Assembly (NCBI RefSeq): GCF_020991065.1
Contig: NZ_CP087710.1
Span: 3,534,001-3,598,000 of the forward strand
Length of the DNA: 64,000 bases
Source: Nocardioides okcheonensis
GTDB lineage: Bacteria > Actinomycetota > Actinomycetes > Propionibacteriales > Nocardioidaceae
Direction of reading: 5' to 3'
The notes below the pieces were generated by a model, which worked only from the letters and a program-made list of their open reading frames with translations, was not told the DNA's origin and made no database searches. The stretch's first letter is position 1. Every line of letters starts with the position of its first letter. The translations under genes and the position numbers were made by a program. This document shows positions 18,635 through 28,540 of this stretch, one piece after another.

Positions 18635-19360
18635 GTGAACGACGTCGTACGCCCCGCTCGCCCGCACCTCAAGCTGACCGAGGACGGGCGCCGCATGAGG
18701 GAGGTGCTCACCTACTCGCGCCGTGGCAGCCGCTTCACGCCGCGGCAGGCCGAGGCGTGGGCGGCCCACCAGGCCGACTGGGTGATCCCCGACGAGGCGG
18801 TCGACCGGCCCGACTTCGACCTCGCCGAGCGGTTCGGACGCAGGGCGCCGCTGATCGTGGAGATCGGGTCGGGCATCGGCGAGGCGACGGCCGTGCTGGC
18901 GGCCGCGCGCCCGGACCACAACGTGCTGGCGCTGGAGGTGTGGCGCCCGGGCGTGGCCGACTCGCTGTGGCGGGTGGCCGAGGCCGGCGCGGACAACGTC
19001 CGCTTCTGCTCGGTCGACGCCGTGTGGTCCCTGGAGCACCTGCTCGCCCCGGGCAGCCTCACCGAGCTCTGGACCTTCTTCCCCGACCCGTGGCGCAAGA
19101 CCAAGCACCACAAGCGGCGCCTGGTGAACCCGGCCAACGCCGCGCTCGCGTCGTCGCGGCTGGTGCCCGGGGGAGCGTGGCGGCTGGCCACCGACTGGGC
19201 CGACTACGCCGAGCAGATGCGCGAGGTGCTCGACGCCGAGCCGACGCTCGAGGGCGGGCCGGTCGAGCGGTGGTCCGAGCGTCCGGTGACGCGGTTCGAG
19301 CGCAAGGGCGTCGACGTCGGCCGGGACATCGTCGACTACTGCTACCGCCGGCGCGCCTGA
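18635..19360 (+). CDS. trmB: tRNA (guanine-N7-)-methyltransferase
   Basis: An S-adenosylmethionine-dependent enzyme of 241 aa that methylates G46 in the variable loop of many tRNAs. The SAM motif is VEIGSGIGEAT (about 67-77). The diagnostic FFPDPWRKTKHHKRRLVN block and the ATDWADYAEQM and RFERKG motifs of TrmB are all present. GTG 18635 is supported by the -10 element just before it; the in-frame upstream sequence is repeat-like. It is convergent with the TPR gene, with stops 4 nt apart. Confidence 0.95.
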   Translation: MNDVVRPARPHLKLTEDGRRMREVLTYSRRGSRFTPRQAEAWAAHQADWVIPDEAVDRPDFDLAERFGRRAPLIVEIGSGIGEATAVLAAARPDHNVLALEVWRPGVADSLWRVAEAGADNVRFCSVDAVWSLEHLLAPGSLTELWTFFPDPWRKTKHHKRRLVNPANAALASSRLVPGGAWRLATDWADYAEQMREVLDAEPTLEGGPVERWSERPVTRFERKGVDVGRDIVDYCYRRRA

Positions 19361-19364
19361 GCCG

Positions 19365-20075
19365 TCACTCGCCGAGGAGGTCCAGCTCCTCGTCGACGTA
19401 GGGGTCCTCCTCGCCGACGGCCTCGAGCTCGGCCCTGAGCGCGAGCTGCGCGGCGCGCGCCTCGTCGGTGCGTCCGAGGTGGCGCAGCGACCACGCCACC
19501 ATCCATCGCGCGACCCGGGTGCGGGCCGGGTCGCCGATCCGCTGGCGGGCCGCGAGGGCCTGCTCGAAGATGGGGAGCGCCGCGGCGTGGTCGCCGGCGT
19601 CGGCGTGCACCATCGCGATGTTGTGGAGCAGGGACGCGTCCCAGTCGCGGGCGGCCGGGTCCGACGCGGCCAGCGCACGGGCCAGCGCACGCTCGTTCGC
19701 CGCCAGCGCCTCGTCCGGCCCCGCGACCAGTGCGACCATGTGGAGCGCGTCGACCTCCAGCTCCTCGAGGCCGGTCGCCGCGGCGCGCGCCGCGGCCTCC
19801 TCGAACCGGGGGCGTGCGGCCGCCGCGTCCCCGGCCGACCGCAGCAGCCGGCCGCGCTCGAGGGCCACCCGCACCGCGGCCTCGTCGTCGGTGGTCGGGA
19901 GGGGGTCGAGGACGGCGTGGCCCTCGGCGTAGCGCTCCTGCAGGCCGAGCGCGCGGGCCACCTGGGTCCGGGCGTGGGTCGCAGCCGGCTCGGCGGCGGC
20001 GTCGGCGTGCGCACGGAAGCGCTGCTCGCTGGCGGCGGGGTCGTCGAAGTCCCAGAGGTCGCGCAGGCTCGCCAT
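19365..20075 (-). CDS. TPR-repeat protein
   Basis: A protein of 236 aa built from alpha-helical TPR-like units, such as ARALGLQERYAEGHAVLDPL, LHNIAMVHADAGDHAAALPI and AWSLRHLGRTDEARAAQ. The C-terminus is acidic (EEDPYVDEELDLLGE). It is a cytoplasmic scaffold-type protein with no catalytic motif; its partner is unknown. ATG 20075 is supported by a TACGCT -10 hexamer 6 nt upstream, so longer in-frame starts were rejected. It is divergent from the lipoprotein at 20128. Confidence 0.85.
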   Translation of the reverse strand: MASLRDLWDFDDPAASEQRFRAHADAAAEPAATHARTQVARALGLQERYAEGHAVLDPLPTTDDEAAVRVALERGRLLRSAGDAAAARPRFEEAAARAAATGLEELEVDALHMVALVAGPDEALAANERALARALAASDPAARDWDASLLHNIAMVHADAGDHAAALPIFEQALAARQRIGDPARTRVARWMVAWSLRHLGRTDEARAAQLALRAELEAVGEEDPYVDEELDLLGE

Positions 20076-20081
20076 GGCGCG

Positions 20082-20120
20082 AGCGTAGGCCTCGACGGGG
20101 CGTCGGCGCCTCCCTATCCT
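20082..20120. promoter_or_regulatory. Divergent leaderless promoter pair
   Basis: On the minus strand TACGCT (20082-20087) ends 6 nt before the ATG at 20075. On the plus strand TATCCT (20115-20120) ends 7 nt before the GTG at 20128. Only 52 bp separate the two start codons, so the two promoters must overlap in their upstream parts. Confidence 0.55.
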
Positions 20121-20127
20121 CGGGAGC

Positions 20128-20967
20128 GTGCGGGGACGCGGGGGAGCGGTACGCCGGGCGACGGCCACGACGACGCTGGTGGCCTGCCTGGGCCTGGCCG
20201 GCTGCTCGCCGGCGACCGACGGCGGCGCGGCGGGGCCCGACGCGTCCGCCCCGAGCGCGTCGGTCGACGCCACCACCGCGCTGCGCGAGCGCTGCCTGTC
20301 GGCGATCCCCGACGACGCCGAGCTGGAGGCCCTCACCCTCCCCGGCCGGACCGGGGGAGAGGTCGAGGCGGCGCGCATCGGCCCCGCGACCAGCGACACG
20401 GTCGCGGTGCTGCTGCCGCAGATCAGCGGGCTGTGCGGCTGGGGTCGGTGGGCCGCGGCCGCCGCCGGGCAGGCCGGGATCACCTCCCTGCTGGTCAACC
20501 CCTGCGGCTACGGGGAGTCCACCTGCCCCGACGACGCGGACGCCGACCCGCTCAACGAGGTCGCGCCGGCCGTCGCGCGGGCACGGGACGAGCTCGGCGC
20601 GTCCCGCGTGGTCCTGCTCGGCACCTCGATGGGCGGGTCGCTCACCGTGATGGCGGTCGCCGCGGGGGCCGACGTCGATGCCTGGGCCGACGTCTCCGGC
20701 CCCCCGGCGTGGGAGGGCACCGACCTCGCCGACCTCGGTCCGCGGCTCGCCGCGGGCGGGGTGCCCGACGGCCTGGTGGTGATGGCGCCCAGTGACGGCG
20801 ACGCGATCTTCGCGGCCGCCCGCGACCTCGCCCGCGCCGCCGGCGTACCCTTCGTGGCGGGCCGCTCCGGTCACGGCTGGGAGCTGCTCGTGGACCCGGT
20901 CGAGGGCACCGCGACCCGCATCGGCAGGCGGCTGGTCGCGCTCGCGGCGGACACCGACGCCGGGTGA
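20128..20967 (+). CDS. Alpha/beta-hydrolase-fold lipoprotein
   Basis: A protein of 279 aa. The N-terminus is a lipoprotein signal (VACLGLAGCSP; the lipidated Cys is about residue 30). The body resembles a small serine hydrolase: PQISGLCGWGRWAAAAAGQ, a nucleophile elbow GTSMGGSL, an Asp-containing APSDGDAIF and a terminal His in RSGHGWELL. The Ser-Asp-His triad therefore looks complete. It would act at the outer face of the membrane on an unknown ester or peptide. The GTG start is set by the TATCCT hexamer. Confidence 0.82.
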   Translation: MRGRGGAVRRATATTTLVACLGLAGCSPATDGGAAGPDASAPSASVDATTALRERCLSAIPDDAELEALTLPGRTGGEVEAARIGPATSDTVAVLLPQISGLCGWGRWAAAAAGQAGITSLLVNPCGYGESTCPDDADADPLNEVAPAVARARDELGASRVVLLGTSMGGSLTVMAVAAGADVDAWADVSGPPAWEGTDLADLGPRLAAGGVPDGLVVMAPSDGDAIFAAARDLARAAGVPFVAGRSGHGWELLVDPVEGTATRIGRRLVALAADTDAG

Positions 20968-21353
20968 CACGTCCCTCACCGGACGGCCCCGTGCTCCGAT
21001 TTGGTGTGTGCTCGCTGCGTCTGCCAAGATGTTCCGGTTGCTCCGGCGGGTCGCCGGGGCGCGGCACACCTTGACTTCTGAATCGCGTCTCCTTGATCGA
21101 AACAGTCGTCTGCGTGCACCGCGCCAGGTCACGACAGTGATCGGAGACCCGACCAGATCCGACAACCGTCGGGTGCCACCCAGAGAAACACCGCTTCCCG
21201 CAGGGGACGTGTCACGGCCGGAATCTCGGTTCCAGCCCACGACACGCCCGACCGCGGGGGTCGGAGGGTGGAGGAGAGACAGGCGGCGCCGGCCCACCGG
21301 GGCAGGGCGCTGAGACCAGACCAGGCGTACGAGATCGAAGAGGACAGGGACCT
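20968..21353 (+). promoter_or_regulatory. Promoter and long leader region of the S10 operon
   Basis: A 386-nt gap without a gene. A candidate promoter is TTGGTG (21001-21006), an 18-nt spacer and CAAGAT (21025-21030). If right, the leader exceeds 300 nt. A second TTGACT at 21071-21076 has no clear -10. Small hairpins occur at 21043-21057 (CCGGCG-GGT-CGCCGG) and 21248-21264 (CCGACC...GGTCGG). The rpsJ ribosome site is probably GAAGAGGA at 21337-21343. No match to the proteobacterial L4-binding leader is evident. Confidence 0.45.
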
Positions 21354-21662
21354 ATGGCGGGACAGAAGATCCGCATCAGGCTCAAGGCCTATGACCACGA
21401 GGTGATCGACACCTCGGCGCGGAAGATCGTGGACACCGTCACCCGTACGGGTGCGAAGGTCGCCGGCCCTGTGCCGCTGCCGACCGAGAAGAACGTGTAC
21501 TGCGTCATCCGTTCGCCCCACAAGTACAAGGACTCCCGCGAGCACTTCGAGATGCGCACCCACAAGCGCCTGATCGACATCATCGACCCGACGCCGAAGA
21601 CCGTCGACTCGCTGATGCGTCTCGACCTGCCCGCCGGTGTCGACATCGAGATCAAGCTCTGA
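21354..21662 (+). CDS. rpsJ: 30S ribosomal protein S10
   Basis: S10, 102 aa, a component of the 30S head and the NusE subunit of antitermination complexes. The protein contains the typical [17 protein letters not shown] and [23 protein letters not shown] blocks and has normal length. It is the first gene of the S10 operon, 8 nt before rplC. Confidence 0.98.
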   Translation: MAGQKIRIRLKAYDHEVIDTSARKIVDTVTRTGAKVAGPVPLPTEKNVYCVIRSPHKYKDSREHFEMRTHKRLIDIIDPTPKTVDSLMRLDLPAGVDIEIKL

Positions 21663-21670
21663 GGCGCGAC

Positions 21671-22348
21671 ATGGCTAAGACTTTCGAACGCAACGTGAAG
21701 GGCCTGCTGGGCACCAAGCTCGGCATGACCCAGCTCTGGGACGAGAACAACAAGGTCGTCCCCGTGACCGTCATCGCGGCGAGCACCAACGTCGTGACCC
21801 AGGTCCGCCAGCCCGAGGTGGACGGCTACAACGCCATCCAGGTCGGCTTCGGCGAGATCGAGGCGCGCAAGGTGAACTCCCCGGAGGCCGGACACTTCAC
21901 CAAGGCCGGGGTCACCCCCCGCCGCCACGTGGTGGAGATCCGCACCGCCGACGCCGCCGGCTACACCGTGGGCCAGGAGCTCGGGGTCGACACCTTCGCC
22001 GCCGGCGAGGAGATCGACGTCACCGGCACCAGCAAGGGCAAGGGCTTCGCCGGAACCATGAAGCGTCACGGCTTCTCCGGTGTCTCCGCCTCCCACGGTG
22101 CCCACCGCAACCACCGCAAGCCCGGCTCCATCGGCGCGTGCGCCACGCCGGGTCGCGTGTTCAAGGGCACCCGGATGTCGGGCCGCATGGGCAACGACAC
22201 GGTGACCACCCAGAACCTGACGGTGCACGCCGTCGACGCCGAGAAGGGCCTGATCCTCGTGAAGGGTGCCGTCCCCGGCCCCAAGAACGGTCTCGTGGTC
22301 CTCCGCTCGGCCGCCAAGAGCACCACCAACTCTGGCAAGGAGGCCTGA
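21671..22348 (+). CDS. rplC: 50S ribosomal protein L3
   Basis: L3, 225 aa, an early assembly protein near the peptidyl-transferase centre. It begins [19 protein letters not shown] and holds the conserved [15 protein letters not shown] and [14 protein letters not shown] loops. The C-terminus is slightly longer than in E. coli (209 aa), as usual in actinobacteria. It is followed 2 nt later by rplD. Confidence 0.98.
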   Translation: MAKTFERNVKGLLGTKLGMTQLWDENNKVVPVTVIAASTNVVTQVRQPEVDGYNAIQVGFGEIEARKVNSPEAGHFTKAGVTPRRHVVEIRTADAAGYTVGQELGVDTFAAGEEIDVTGTSKGKGFAGTMKRHGFSGVSASHGAHRNHRKPGSIGACATPGRVFKGTRMSGRMGNDTVTTQNLTVHAVDAEKGLILVKGAVPGPKNGLVVLRSAAKSTTNSGKEA

Positions 22349-22350
22349 GC

Positions 22351-23202
22351 ATGGCTGTCAAGACCGTCAAGGTCGACCTCCCGGCCGAGATCTTCGACGT
22401 CGAGGTCAACATCCCCCTGATCCACCAGGTCGTCGTGGCCCAGCAGGCCGCTGCGCGTCAGGGCACCCACGCCACCAAGACCCGCGGCGAGGTCCGCGGC
22501 GGTGGCCGCAAGCCCTACAAGCAGAAGGGCACCGGCCGCGCCCGCCAGGGCTCGACCCGCGCCCCGCAGTTCGCCGGCGGTGGCACCGTCCACGGCCCGC
22601 AGCCGCGCGACTACTCGCAGCGCACCCCCAAGAAGATGAAGGCCGCCGCCCTGCGCGGTGCCCTCTCCGACCGGGCCCGCAACGGCCGCGTGCACGTCGT
22701 CGACTCGCTGGTATCGGGTGACAAGCCCTCCACCAAGGGTGCGCTCGCCGCGCTGACGTCGCTGACCGACCGCGTGGGCTACCTCGTCGTGCTCGAGCGC
22801 TCCGACGCCCTCACCTGGCTCTCGCTGCGCAACGCGCCCGAGGTCCACATCGTCGCCGTCGACCAGCTCAACACCTACGACGTGCTGGCCGCCGACGACG
22901 TGGTCTTCACCAAGGGTGCCTACGACGTCTTCGTGGGCGGTTCGTCCGCCCCGGCCGCTGCGGCCGAGAAGCCGGCCGCCACCGAGACCACCGACACCCC
23001 GGAGCTCCCGGCGGGCGCCAAGGCCCCGCTGAAGAGCGGCAAGAACCCGAAGGGCTTCGAGGTCCTCGGCAAGACGTCGGGCGTCTACCTCGTCGAGGGC
23101 GACGCCGACTACGACGCCGCCGGCGGCGACTTCTGGTTCAAGTCCGTCGAGGACGCCGAGGCTGCCGGCCTCACCCGTGCCGAGAAGGAGAGCGACAAGT
23201 GA
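22351..23202 (+). CDS. rplD: 50S ribosomal protein L4 with a C-terminal extra domain
   Basis: L4 lines the peptide exit tunnel and in some bacteria represses its own operon. Residues 1-199 are a normal L4, including the tunnel loop [21 protein letters not shown]. Residues 200-283 are extra: an Ala/Pro/Glu linker (200-230) then a small domain (about 236-277) with [31 protein letters not shown]. This resembles the short Y-V-x-G...Y...WF.s.eDAeaAGf domains (called sunset domains in some annotations) found at the ends of actinobacterial proteins. Total 283 aa against about 205-220 for the family. The ATG has AAGGAGG 7 nt upstream. The stop overlaps the rplW start. Confidence 0.96.
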   Translation: MAVKTVKVDLPAEIFDVEVNIPLIHQVVVAQQAAARQGTHATKTRGEVRGGGRKPYKQKGTGRARQGSTRAPQFAGGGTVHGPQPRDYSQRTPKKMKAAALRGALSDRARNGRVHVVDSLVSGDKPSTKGALAALTSLTDRVGYLVVLERSDALTWLSLRNAPEVHIVAVDQLNTYDVLAADDVVFTKGAYDVFVGGSSAPAAAAEKPAATETTDTPELPAGAKAPLKSGKNPKGFEVLGKTSGVYLVEGDADYDAAGGDFWFKSVEDAEAAGLTRAEKESDK

Positions 23203-23504
23203 GCACCCTGCACAAGGACCACCGCGACGTCCTGATCGCGCCGGTCGTGTCGGAGAAGAGCTACGGCCTGCTCGACGCCAACAAGTACACCTTCATCGTC
23301 CACCCGGACGCCAACAAGACCGAGATCAAGATCGCGGTCGAGAAGGTCTTCGACGTCAAGGTCACCTCGGTCAACACGATCAACCGCCAGGGCAAGACGC
23401 GTCGCACCCGCTACGGCCTGGGCAAGCGTCCCAACACCAAGCGCGCGATCGTCAGCCTCGCCGAGGGTCACCGCATCGACATCTTCGGAGGTCCGGTCTC
23501 CTGA
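23199..23504 (+). CDS. rplW: 50S ribosomal protein L23
   Basis: L23, 101 aa, sits at the tunnel exit and docks SRP and trigger factor. The GTG start overlaps the rplD stop (GTGA). The motifs [29 protein letters not shown] and the C-terminal [13 protein letters not shown] are normal. Confidence 0.97.
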   Translation: MSTLHKDHRDVLIAPVVSEKSYGLLDANKYTFIVHPDANKTEIKIAVEKVFDVKVTSVNTINRQGKTRRTRYGLGKRPNTKRAIVSLAEGHRIDIFGGPVS

Positions 23505-23529
23505 CCGGGCTCGCTGAATAGGAACTGAT

Positions 23530-24366
<837 letters not shown>

Positions 24367-24371
24367 CCGAC

Positions 24372-24653
24372 ATGCCTCGTAGCCTCAAGAAGGGTCCCTT
24401 CGTGGACGGCCACCTCCAGAAGAAGGTGGACGCCGAGAACGAGAAGGGCTCGCACAACGTCATCAAGACCTGGTCGCGCCGGTCGATGATCGTGCCCGAC
24501 ATGATCGGTCACACCATCGCCGTGCACGACGGTCGCAAGCACGTCCCCGTCTTCGTGACCGACTCGATGGTCGGCCACAAGCTCGGGGAGTTCGCCCCCA
24601 CCCGCACCTACCGCGGGCACGTCAAGGAAGACCGGAAGGGACGCCGTCGATGA
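24372..24653 (+). CDS. rpsS: 30S ribosomal protein S19
   Basis: S19, 93 aa, in the 30S head next to S13. It starts [19 protein letters not shown] and ends [20 protein letters not shown], all standard. Its stop overlaps the rplV start (ATGA at 24650). Confidence 0.98.
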   Translation: MPRSLKKGPFVDGHLQKKVDAENEKGSHNVIKTWSRRSMIVPDMIGHTIAVHDGRKHVPVFVTDSMVGHKLGEFAPTRTYRGHVKEDRKGRRR

Positions 24654-25084
24654 GCACCACCGAGCGCAGCCGCACCAGTGCGCGCCGCGAGTCGCTGCTC
24701 GGCGACCAGCCGGGCGCGTTCGCCAGCGCACGCTACGTGCGGATCACCCCGATGAAGGCCCGCCGTGTCGTCGACATGGTCCGCGGCCTCCCCGTCGACG
24801 AGGCCCTCACCCTGCTGCAGTTCGCGCCGCAGGCCGCCTCCGAGACCGTCTACAAGGTGCTGGAGAGCGCCGTCGCCAACGCCGAGACCACCGAGGGCCT
24901 CAACCGGGCCGACCTGGTGCTCTCCGTCGCGATGGTCGACGAGGGCCCGACGATGAAGCGTTGGCGTCCGCGTGCCCAGGGCCGTGCGACCCGCATCAAC
25001 AAGCGCACCAGCCACATCACCCTCGCGGTGCAGCCGGCTGACGCGCTGAACACGCAGGCCAAGAAGAACGGAAAGGGTGCCTGA
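24650..25084 (+). CDS. rplV: 50S ribosomal protein L22
   Basis: L22, 144 aa, whose long beta hairpin lines the exit tunnel. The core reads [20 protein letters not shown] and [22 protein letters not shown] 20-residue N-terminal tail ([20 protein letters not shown]) precedes the core. Its stop overlaps the rpsC start. Confidence 0.97.
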   Translation: MSTTERSRTSARRESLLGDQPGAFASARYVRITPMKARRVVDMVRGLPVDEALTLLQFAPQAASETVYKVLESAVANAETTEGLNRADLVLSVAMVDEGPTMKRWRPRAQGRATRINKRTSHITLAVQPADALNTQAKKNGKGA

Positions 25085-25902
25085 TGGGCCAGAAGATCAA
25101 CCCGAACGGCTTCCGTCTGGGCATCTCGACCGACCACAAGAGCCGTTGGTACGCCGACAAGCTCTACAAGTCGTACGTCGGCGAGGACGTCGCGATCCGC
25201 AAGCTGCTCTCCAAGGGCATGGAGCGGGCCGGCATCTCCAAGGTCGAGATCGAGCGCACCCGTGACCGCGTCCGGGTGGACATCCACACCGCGCGTCCCG
25301 GCATCGTCATCGGTCGCCGCGGCGCCGAGGCCGACCGCATCCGCGGCGAGCTCGAGAAGCTCACGGGCAAGCAGGTCCAGCTGAACATCCTCGAGGTCAA
25401 GCAGCCCGAGGTCGACGCGCAGCTGGTCGCCCAGGGCGTCGCCGAGCAGCTCGCCGGTCGCGTGCAGTTCCGTCGTGCGATGCGCAAGGCGATGCAGACC
25501 TCGATGCGCTCGGGTGCCAAGGGCATCCGGATCCAGTGCTCGGGCCGCCTCAACGGCGCCGAGATGTCGCGCACCGAGTTCTACCGCGAGGGCCGCGTGC
25601 CCCTGCACACCCTGCGTGCCGACATCGACTACGGCTTCTACGAGGCCAAGACCACCTTCGGCCGCATCGGCGTGAAGGTCTGGATCTACAAGGGCGAGGT
25701 CGCCGGCACCCGTGCCGAGCGCCAGGCCCAGCAGGCCGCCCGCGCCGGTGCCCCCGGCCGCGGTGGTCGTCCCAACACCCGTGGCGGTGACCGTCCGAGC
25801 CGTGGCTCGCGCGGCGACCGCGCTCCTCGCGCCGAGGCGACCGCTGAGACCTCAGCCGCGCCCGCCGCCGAGGCTGCACCGAGCACCGGACAGGAGGCCT
25901 GA
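25084..25902 (+). CDS. rpsC: 30S ribosomal protein S3
   Basis: S3, 272 aa, at the mRNA entry site. It starts [20 protein letters not shown], has the KH-domain GXXG-like [12 protein letters not shown], and KVWIYKGE closing the C-terminal domain. An extra tail of about 55 residues (216-272) is rich in Gly/Arg, then Ala/Glu ([18 protein letters not shown]), as in other actinobacteria. The start is coupled to rplV (TGATG). Confidence 0.97.
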   Translation: MGQKINPNGFRLGISTDHKSRWYADKLYKSYVGEDVAIRKLLSKGMERAGISKVEIERTRDRVRVDIHTARPGIVIGRRGAEADRIRGELEKLTGKQVQLNILEVKQPEVDAQLVAQGVAEQLAGRVQFRRAMRKAMQTSMRSGAKGIRIQCSGRLNGAEMSRTEFYREGRVPLHTLRADIDYGFYEAKTTFGRIGVKVWIYKGEVAGTRAERQAQQAARAGAPGRGGRPNTRGGDRPSRGSRGDRAPRAEATAETSAAPAAEAAPSTGQEA

Positions 25903-25906
25903 CCTC

Positions 25907-26326
25907 ATGTTGATGCCCCGTCGCGTCAAGCACCGCAAGCAGCACCACCCCAAGCGCCGTGGCGTTGCCAAGGGTGGCACCACGCTGGCCTTCGGTGACT
26001 TCGGCATCCAGGCGGTCGAGGGTCACTACGTGACCAACCGGCAGATCGAGTCGGCCCGTATCGCCATGACCCGTCACATCAAGCGTGGCGGCAAGGTCTG
26101 GATCAACATCTACCCGGACCGCCCGCTGACCAAGAAGCCTGCCGAGACCCGCATGGGTTCCGGCAAGGGTTCCCCCGAGTGGTGGGTTGCCAACGTCAAG
26201 CCCGGCCGCGTCATGTTCGAACTCTCCGGCGTCGACGAGACCGTTGCCCGCGAGGCCATGCGCCGCGCGATGCACAAGCTCCCGATGAAGTGCCGGTTCA
26301 TCTCCCGTGAGGCCGGTGAATTCTGA
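25907..26326 (+). CDS. rplP: 50S ribosomal protein L16
   Basis: L16, 139 aa, contacts A-site tRNA. I chose ATG 25907 because the family begins [13 protein letters not shown]; here it reads [15 protein letters not shown]. The [22 protein letters not shown] block is standard. The stop overlaps the rpmC start. Confidence 0.97.
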   Translation: MLMPRRVKHRKQHHPKRRGVAKGGTTLAFGDFGIQAVEGHYVTNRQIESARIAMTRHIKRGGKVWINIYPDRPLTKKPAETRMGSGKGSPEWWVANVKPGRVMFELSGVDETVAREAMRRAMHKLPMKCRFISREAGEF

Positions 26327-26568
26327 TGGCTACCAAGCTGAACGCCCACGAGCTCGACGAGCTCAACGCCACCGACCTGGAGGCGAAGCTGCGCGAGGCC
26401 AAGGAGGAGCTGTTCAACCTCCGGTTCCAGGCGGCCACCGGCCAGCTGGAGAGCCACAGCCGGCTCCGCACGGTCAAGAAGGACATCGCCCGGATCTACA
26501 CCGTGGTCCGTGAGCGTGAGCTCGGGATCCGCACCACGCCGGGCACCAACGAAGAGGCGAAGGCATGA
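26326..26568 (+). CDS. rpmC: 50S ribosomal protein L29
   Basis: L29, 80 aa, a two-helix protein at the tunnel exit. It has the typical [20 protein letters not shown] helix, with a short tail [12 protein letters not shown]. It is coupled on both sides (TGATG with rplP, ATGA with rpsQ). Confidence 0.97.
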   Translation: MATKLNAHELDELNATDLEAKLREAKEELFNLRFQAATGQLESHSRLRTVKKDIARIYTVVRERELGIRTTPGTNEEAKA

Positions 26569-26846
26569 GCGAGAACACTGCGACCACGTCGGTCGAGCGC
26601 AACCAGCGCAAGGTCCGCGAGGGCCTCGTCGTGAGCGACAAGATGGACAAGACCATCGTCGTCGCCGTCGAGGACCGCGTGAAGCACGCCCTCTACGGCA
26701 AGGTCCTGCGCAAGACGTCGCGCCTCAAGGCCCACGACGAGACCAACCAGTGCGGCATCGGCGACCGGGTCCTCATCATGGAGACCCGTCCGCTCTCCGC
26801 CACCAAGCGCTGGCGTCTCGTCGAGGTCCTCGAGAAGGCCAAGTGA
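26565..26846 (+). CDS. rpsQ: 30S ribosomal protein S17
   Basis: S17, 93 aa, an OB-fold primary 16S rRNA binder. The core reads [24 protein letters not shown] and [21 protein letters not shown]. Last gene of the S10 operon; a strong hairpin follows. Confidence 0.98.
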   Translation: MSENTATTSVERNQRKVREGLVVSDKMDKTIVVAVEDRVKHALYGKVLRKTSRLKAHDETNQCGIGDRVLIMETRPLSATKRWRLVEVLEKAK

Positions 26847-26850
26847 GCAC

Positions 26851-26881
26851 CCGGTGAGTCGGGCCAAGCCCGGCTCACCGG
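26851..26881 (+). terminator. Hairpin at the S10/spc operon boundary
   Basis: A 31-nt stem-loop begins 5 nt after the rpsQ stop: 8 bp CCGGTGAG/CTCACCGG, one T-G mismatch position, then 5 bp CGGGC/GCCCG around a CAA loop. Its place between S10 and spc suggests partial termination or a processing site. An 89-nt stretch to rplN follows, with an AGGAG site before ATG 26971. Confidence 0.7.
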
Positions 26882-26970
26882 ACCAGCACCACCCAGAAAC
26901 CCCACCAGTTCGGCCAGGCTCCAGTCCCGCGAGGGCTTGAGAGAACCAGCTCGACAACCAGGAGAAATCA

Positions 26971-27339
26971 ATGATCCAGCAGGAGTCGCGACTCAAGGTC
27001 GCCGACAACACCGGTGCGAAGGAGATCCTCTGCATCCGTGTTCTCGGTGGCTCTGGGCGTCGCTACGCCGGCATCGGTGACGTCATCGTCGCCACCGTCA
27101 AGGACGCGATCCCCGGTGGCAACGTCAAGAAGGGCGACGTCGTCAAGGCCGTGGTCGTGCGCACCGTCAAGGAGCGTCGCCGCGCCGACGGTTCCTACAT
27201 CCGCTTCGACGAGAACGCCGCCGTCATCCTCAAGAACGACGGCGAGCCCCGTGGTACGCGCATCTTCGGCCCCGTCGGCCGCGAGCTGCGCGAGAAGCGC
27301 TTCATGAAGATCATCTCGCTCGCCCCGGAGGTGTTGTGA
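26971..27339 (+). CDS. rplN: 50S ribosomal protein L14
   Basis: L14, 122 aa, at the subunit interface. It begins [19 protein letters not shown] and ends [13 protein letters not shown], which is standard. First gene of the spc operon. Confidence 0.98.
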   Translation: MIQQESRLKVADNTGAKEILCIRVLGGSGRRYAGIGDVIVATVKDAIPGGNVKKGDVVKAVVVRTVKERRRADGSYIRFDENAAVILKNDGEPRGTRIFGPVGRELREKRFMKIISLAPEVL

Positions 27340-27342
27340 GAG

Positions 27343-27696
27343 ATGGGTAAGCACATGAACATCAAGAAGGGCGACACCGTCAAGGTGATCGCTGGCAAGG
27401 ACAAGGGTGCCCAGGGCAAGGTCATCTCGGTGCTCCGCGAGGAGGACCGCGTGATCGTCGAGGGAGTGAACCTCGTCAAGCGCCACACCAAGTCCGTGCA
27501 GCAGACCGGCACCACCGGCGGCATCATCACCCGCGAGGCCCCCATCCACGTCTCGAACGTGATGCTGGTCGAGGGTGACGGCGTCACCCGCGTCGGGTTC
27601 CGCCGCGACGAGGTCACCAAGCGCCGTCCCGACGGCTCGACCTACGCCGCCAGCCGCTCGGTCCGCGTGTCCCGCAAGACCGGCAAGGAGATCTGA
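27343..27696 (+). CDS. rplX: 50S ribosomal protein L24
   Basis: L24, 117 aa, an assembly initiator with a KOW motif ([20 protein letters not shown]). Two starts are possible: ATG 27343 ([10 protein letters not shown]) and ATG 27355 (MNIKKG). I kept the first because it lies 3 nt after the rplN stop; the second gives the 113-aa form closer to the usual start. Confidence 0.96.
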   Translation: MGKHMNIKKGDTVKVIAGKDKGAQGKVISVLREEDRVIVEGVNLVKRHTKSVQQTGTTGGIITREAPIHVSNVMLVEGDGVTRVGFRRDEVTKRRPDGSTYAASRSVRVSRKTGKEI

Positions 27697-27697
27697 G

Positions 27698-28264
27698 ATG
27701 GCCGAGACCACCTCCACGGAGATTCCGCGGCTCAAGGCGCGCTACCGCGAGGAGATCGTCCCCGCGCTGCGCTCCGAGTTCGAGATCGCCAACATCATGC
27801 AGGTCCCCGGCCTGACCAAGATCGTGGTCAACATGGGTGTCGGCGAGGCTGCTCGTGACTCCAAGCTGATCGAGGGCGCGATCCGTGACCTCACCGCGAT
27901 CACCGGCCAGAAGCCGGCCGTGACGAAGGCCCGCAAGTCGATCGCGCAGTTCAAGCTGCGCGAGGGCATGCCGATCGGCGCGCACGTCACCCTGCGCGGC
28001 GACCGCATGTGGGAGTTCCTGGACCGCCTGCTGTCCCTGGCGCTGCCACGCATCCGCGACTTCCGCGGCCTCTCGCCCAAGCAGTTCGACGGTCGTGGCA
28101 ACTACACGTTCGGTCTCACCGAGCAGGTCATGTTCCACGAGATCAACCAGGACAAGATCGACCGTTCGCGCGGCATGGACATCACCGTCGTGACCACCGC
28201 CACCAACGACGACGAGGGCCGTGCGCTGCTCAAGCAGCTCGGCTTCCCGTTCAAGGAGAACTGA
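27698..28264 (+). CDS. rplE: 50S ribosomal protein L5
   Basis: L5, 188 aa, binds 5S rRNA and P-site tRNA. Typical blocks are [37 protein letters not shown] and the C-terminal [20 protein letters not shown]. The ATG overlaps nothing but follows the rplX stop by 1 nt. Confidence 0.98.
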
Positions 28265-28265
28265 C

Positions 28266-28451
28266 ATGGCGAAGACTGCTCTGAAGGTCAAGGCCGCCCG
28301 CAAGCCGAAGTTCGCCGTCCGCGGGTACACCCGCTGCCAGCGCTGCGGTCGCCCGAAGGCCGTCTACCGCAAGTTCGGCCTCTGCCGCATCTGCCTGCGC
28401 GAGATGGCCCACCGCGGCGAGCTGCCCGGCGTGACCAAGTCCTCTTGGTAA
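28266..28451 (+). CDS. rpsN: 30S ribosomal protein S14, zinc-binding type Z
   Basis: S14, 61 aa. Cysteines C24, C27, C40 and C43 form the CxxC-x12-CxxC zinc ribbon of the short (C+) form. The length and the [20 protein letters not shown] core are diagnostic. A zinc-free paralogue, if the genome has one, is elsewhere. It starts 1 nt after the rplE stop. Confidence 0.98.
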
Positions 28452-28490
28452 TCGCCTTCTCCTGGTAATCACCTCTCAACACGTTGCAGG

Positions 28491-28513
28491 TCCCCAGGCC
28501 GCGAGCCTGGGGA
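28491..28513 (+). other. Intercistronic hairpin between rpsN and rpsH
   Basis: A perfect 9-bp stem TCCCCAGGC/GCCTGGGGA encloses CGCGA, in the 89-nt gap before rpsH. Just upstream, TGGTAATC occurs twice (28446-28453 and 28463-28470), the first overlapping the rpsN stop. Possible RNA processing, partial terminator or S8-binding site; not decided. Confidence 0.55.
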
Positions 28514-28540
28514 AACCACGACGAGAAAGAAACCCACATC

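Noticed and set aside
17042..20014. 990-codon minus-strand open frame
   Set aside because: It crosses the aminotransferase, trmB and part of the TPR gene in a different frame; no family motif.
22138..22350. Longer N-terminus for L4 from an upstream in-frame start
   Set aside because: It would overlap the rplC coding region in another frame; ATG 22351 has a strong ribosome site and gives the family N-terminus.
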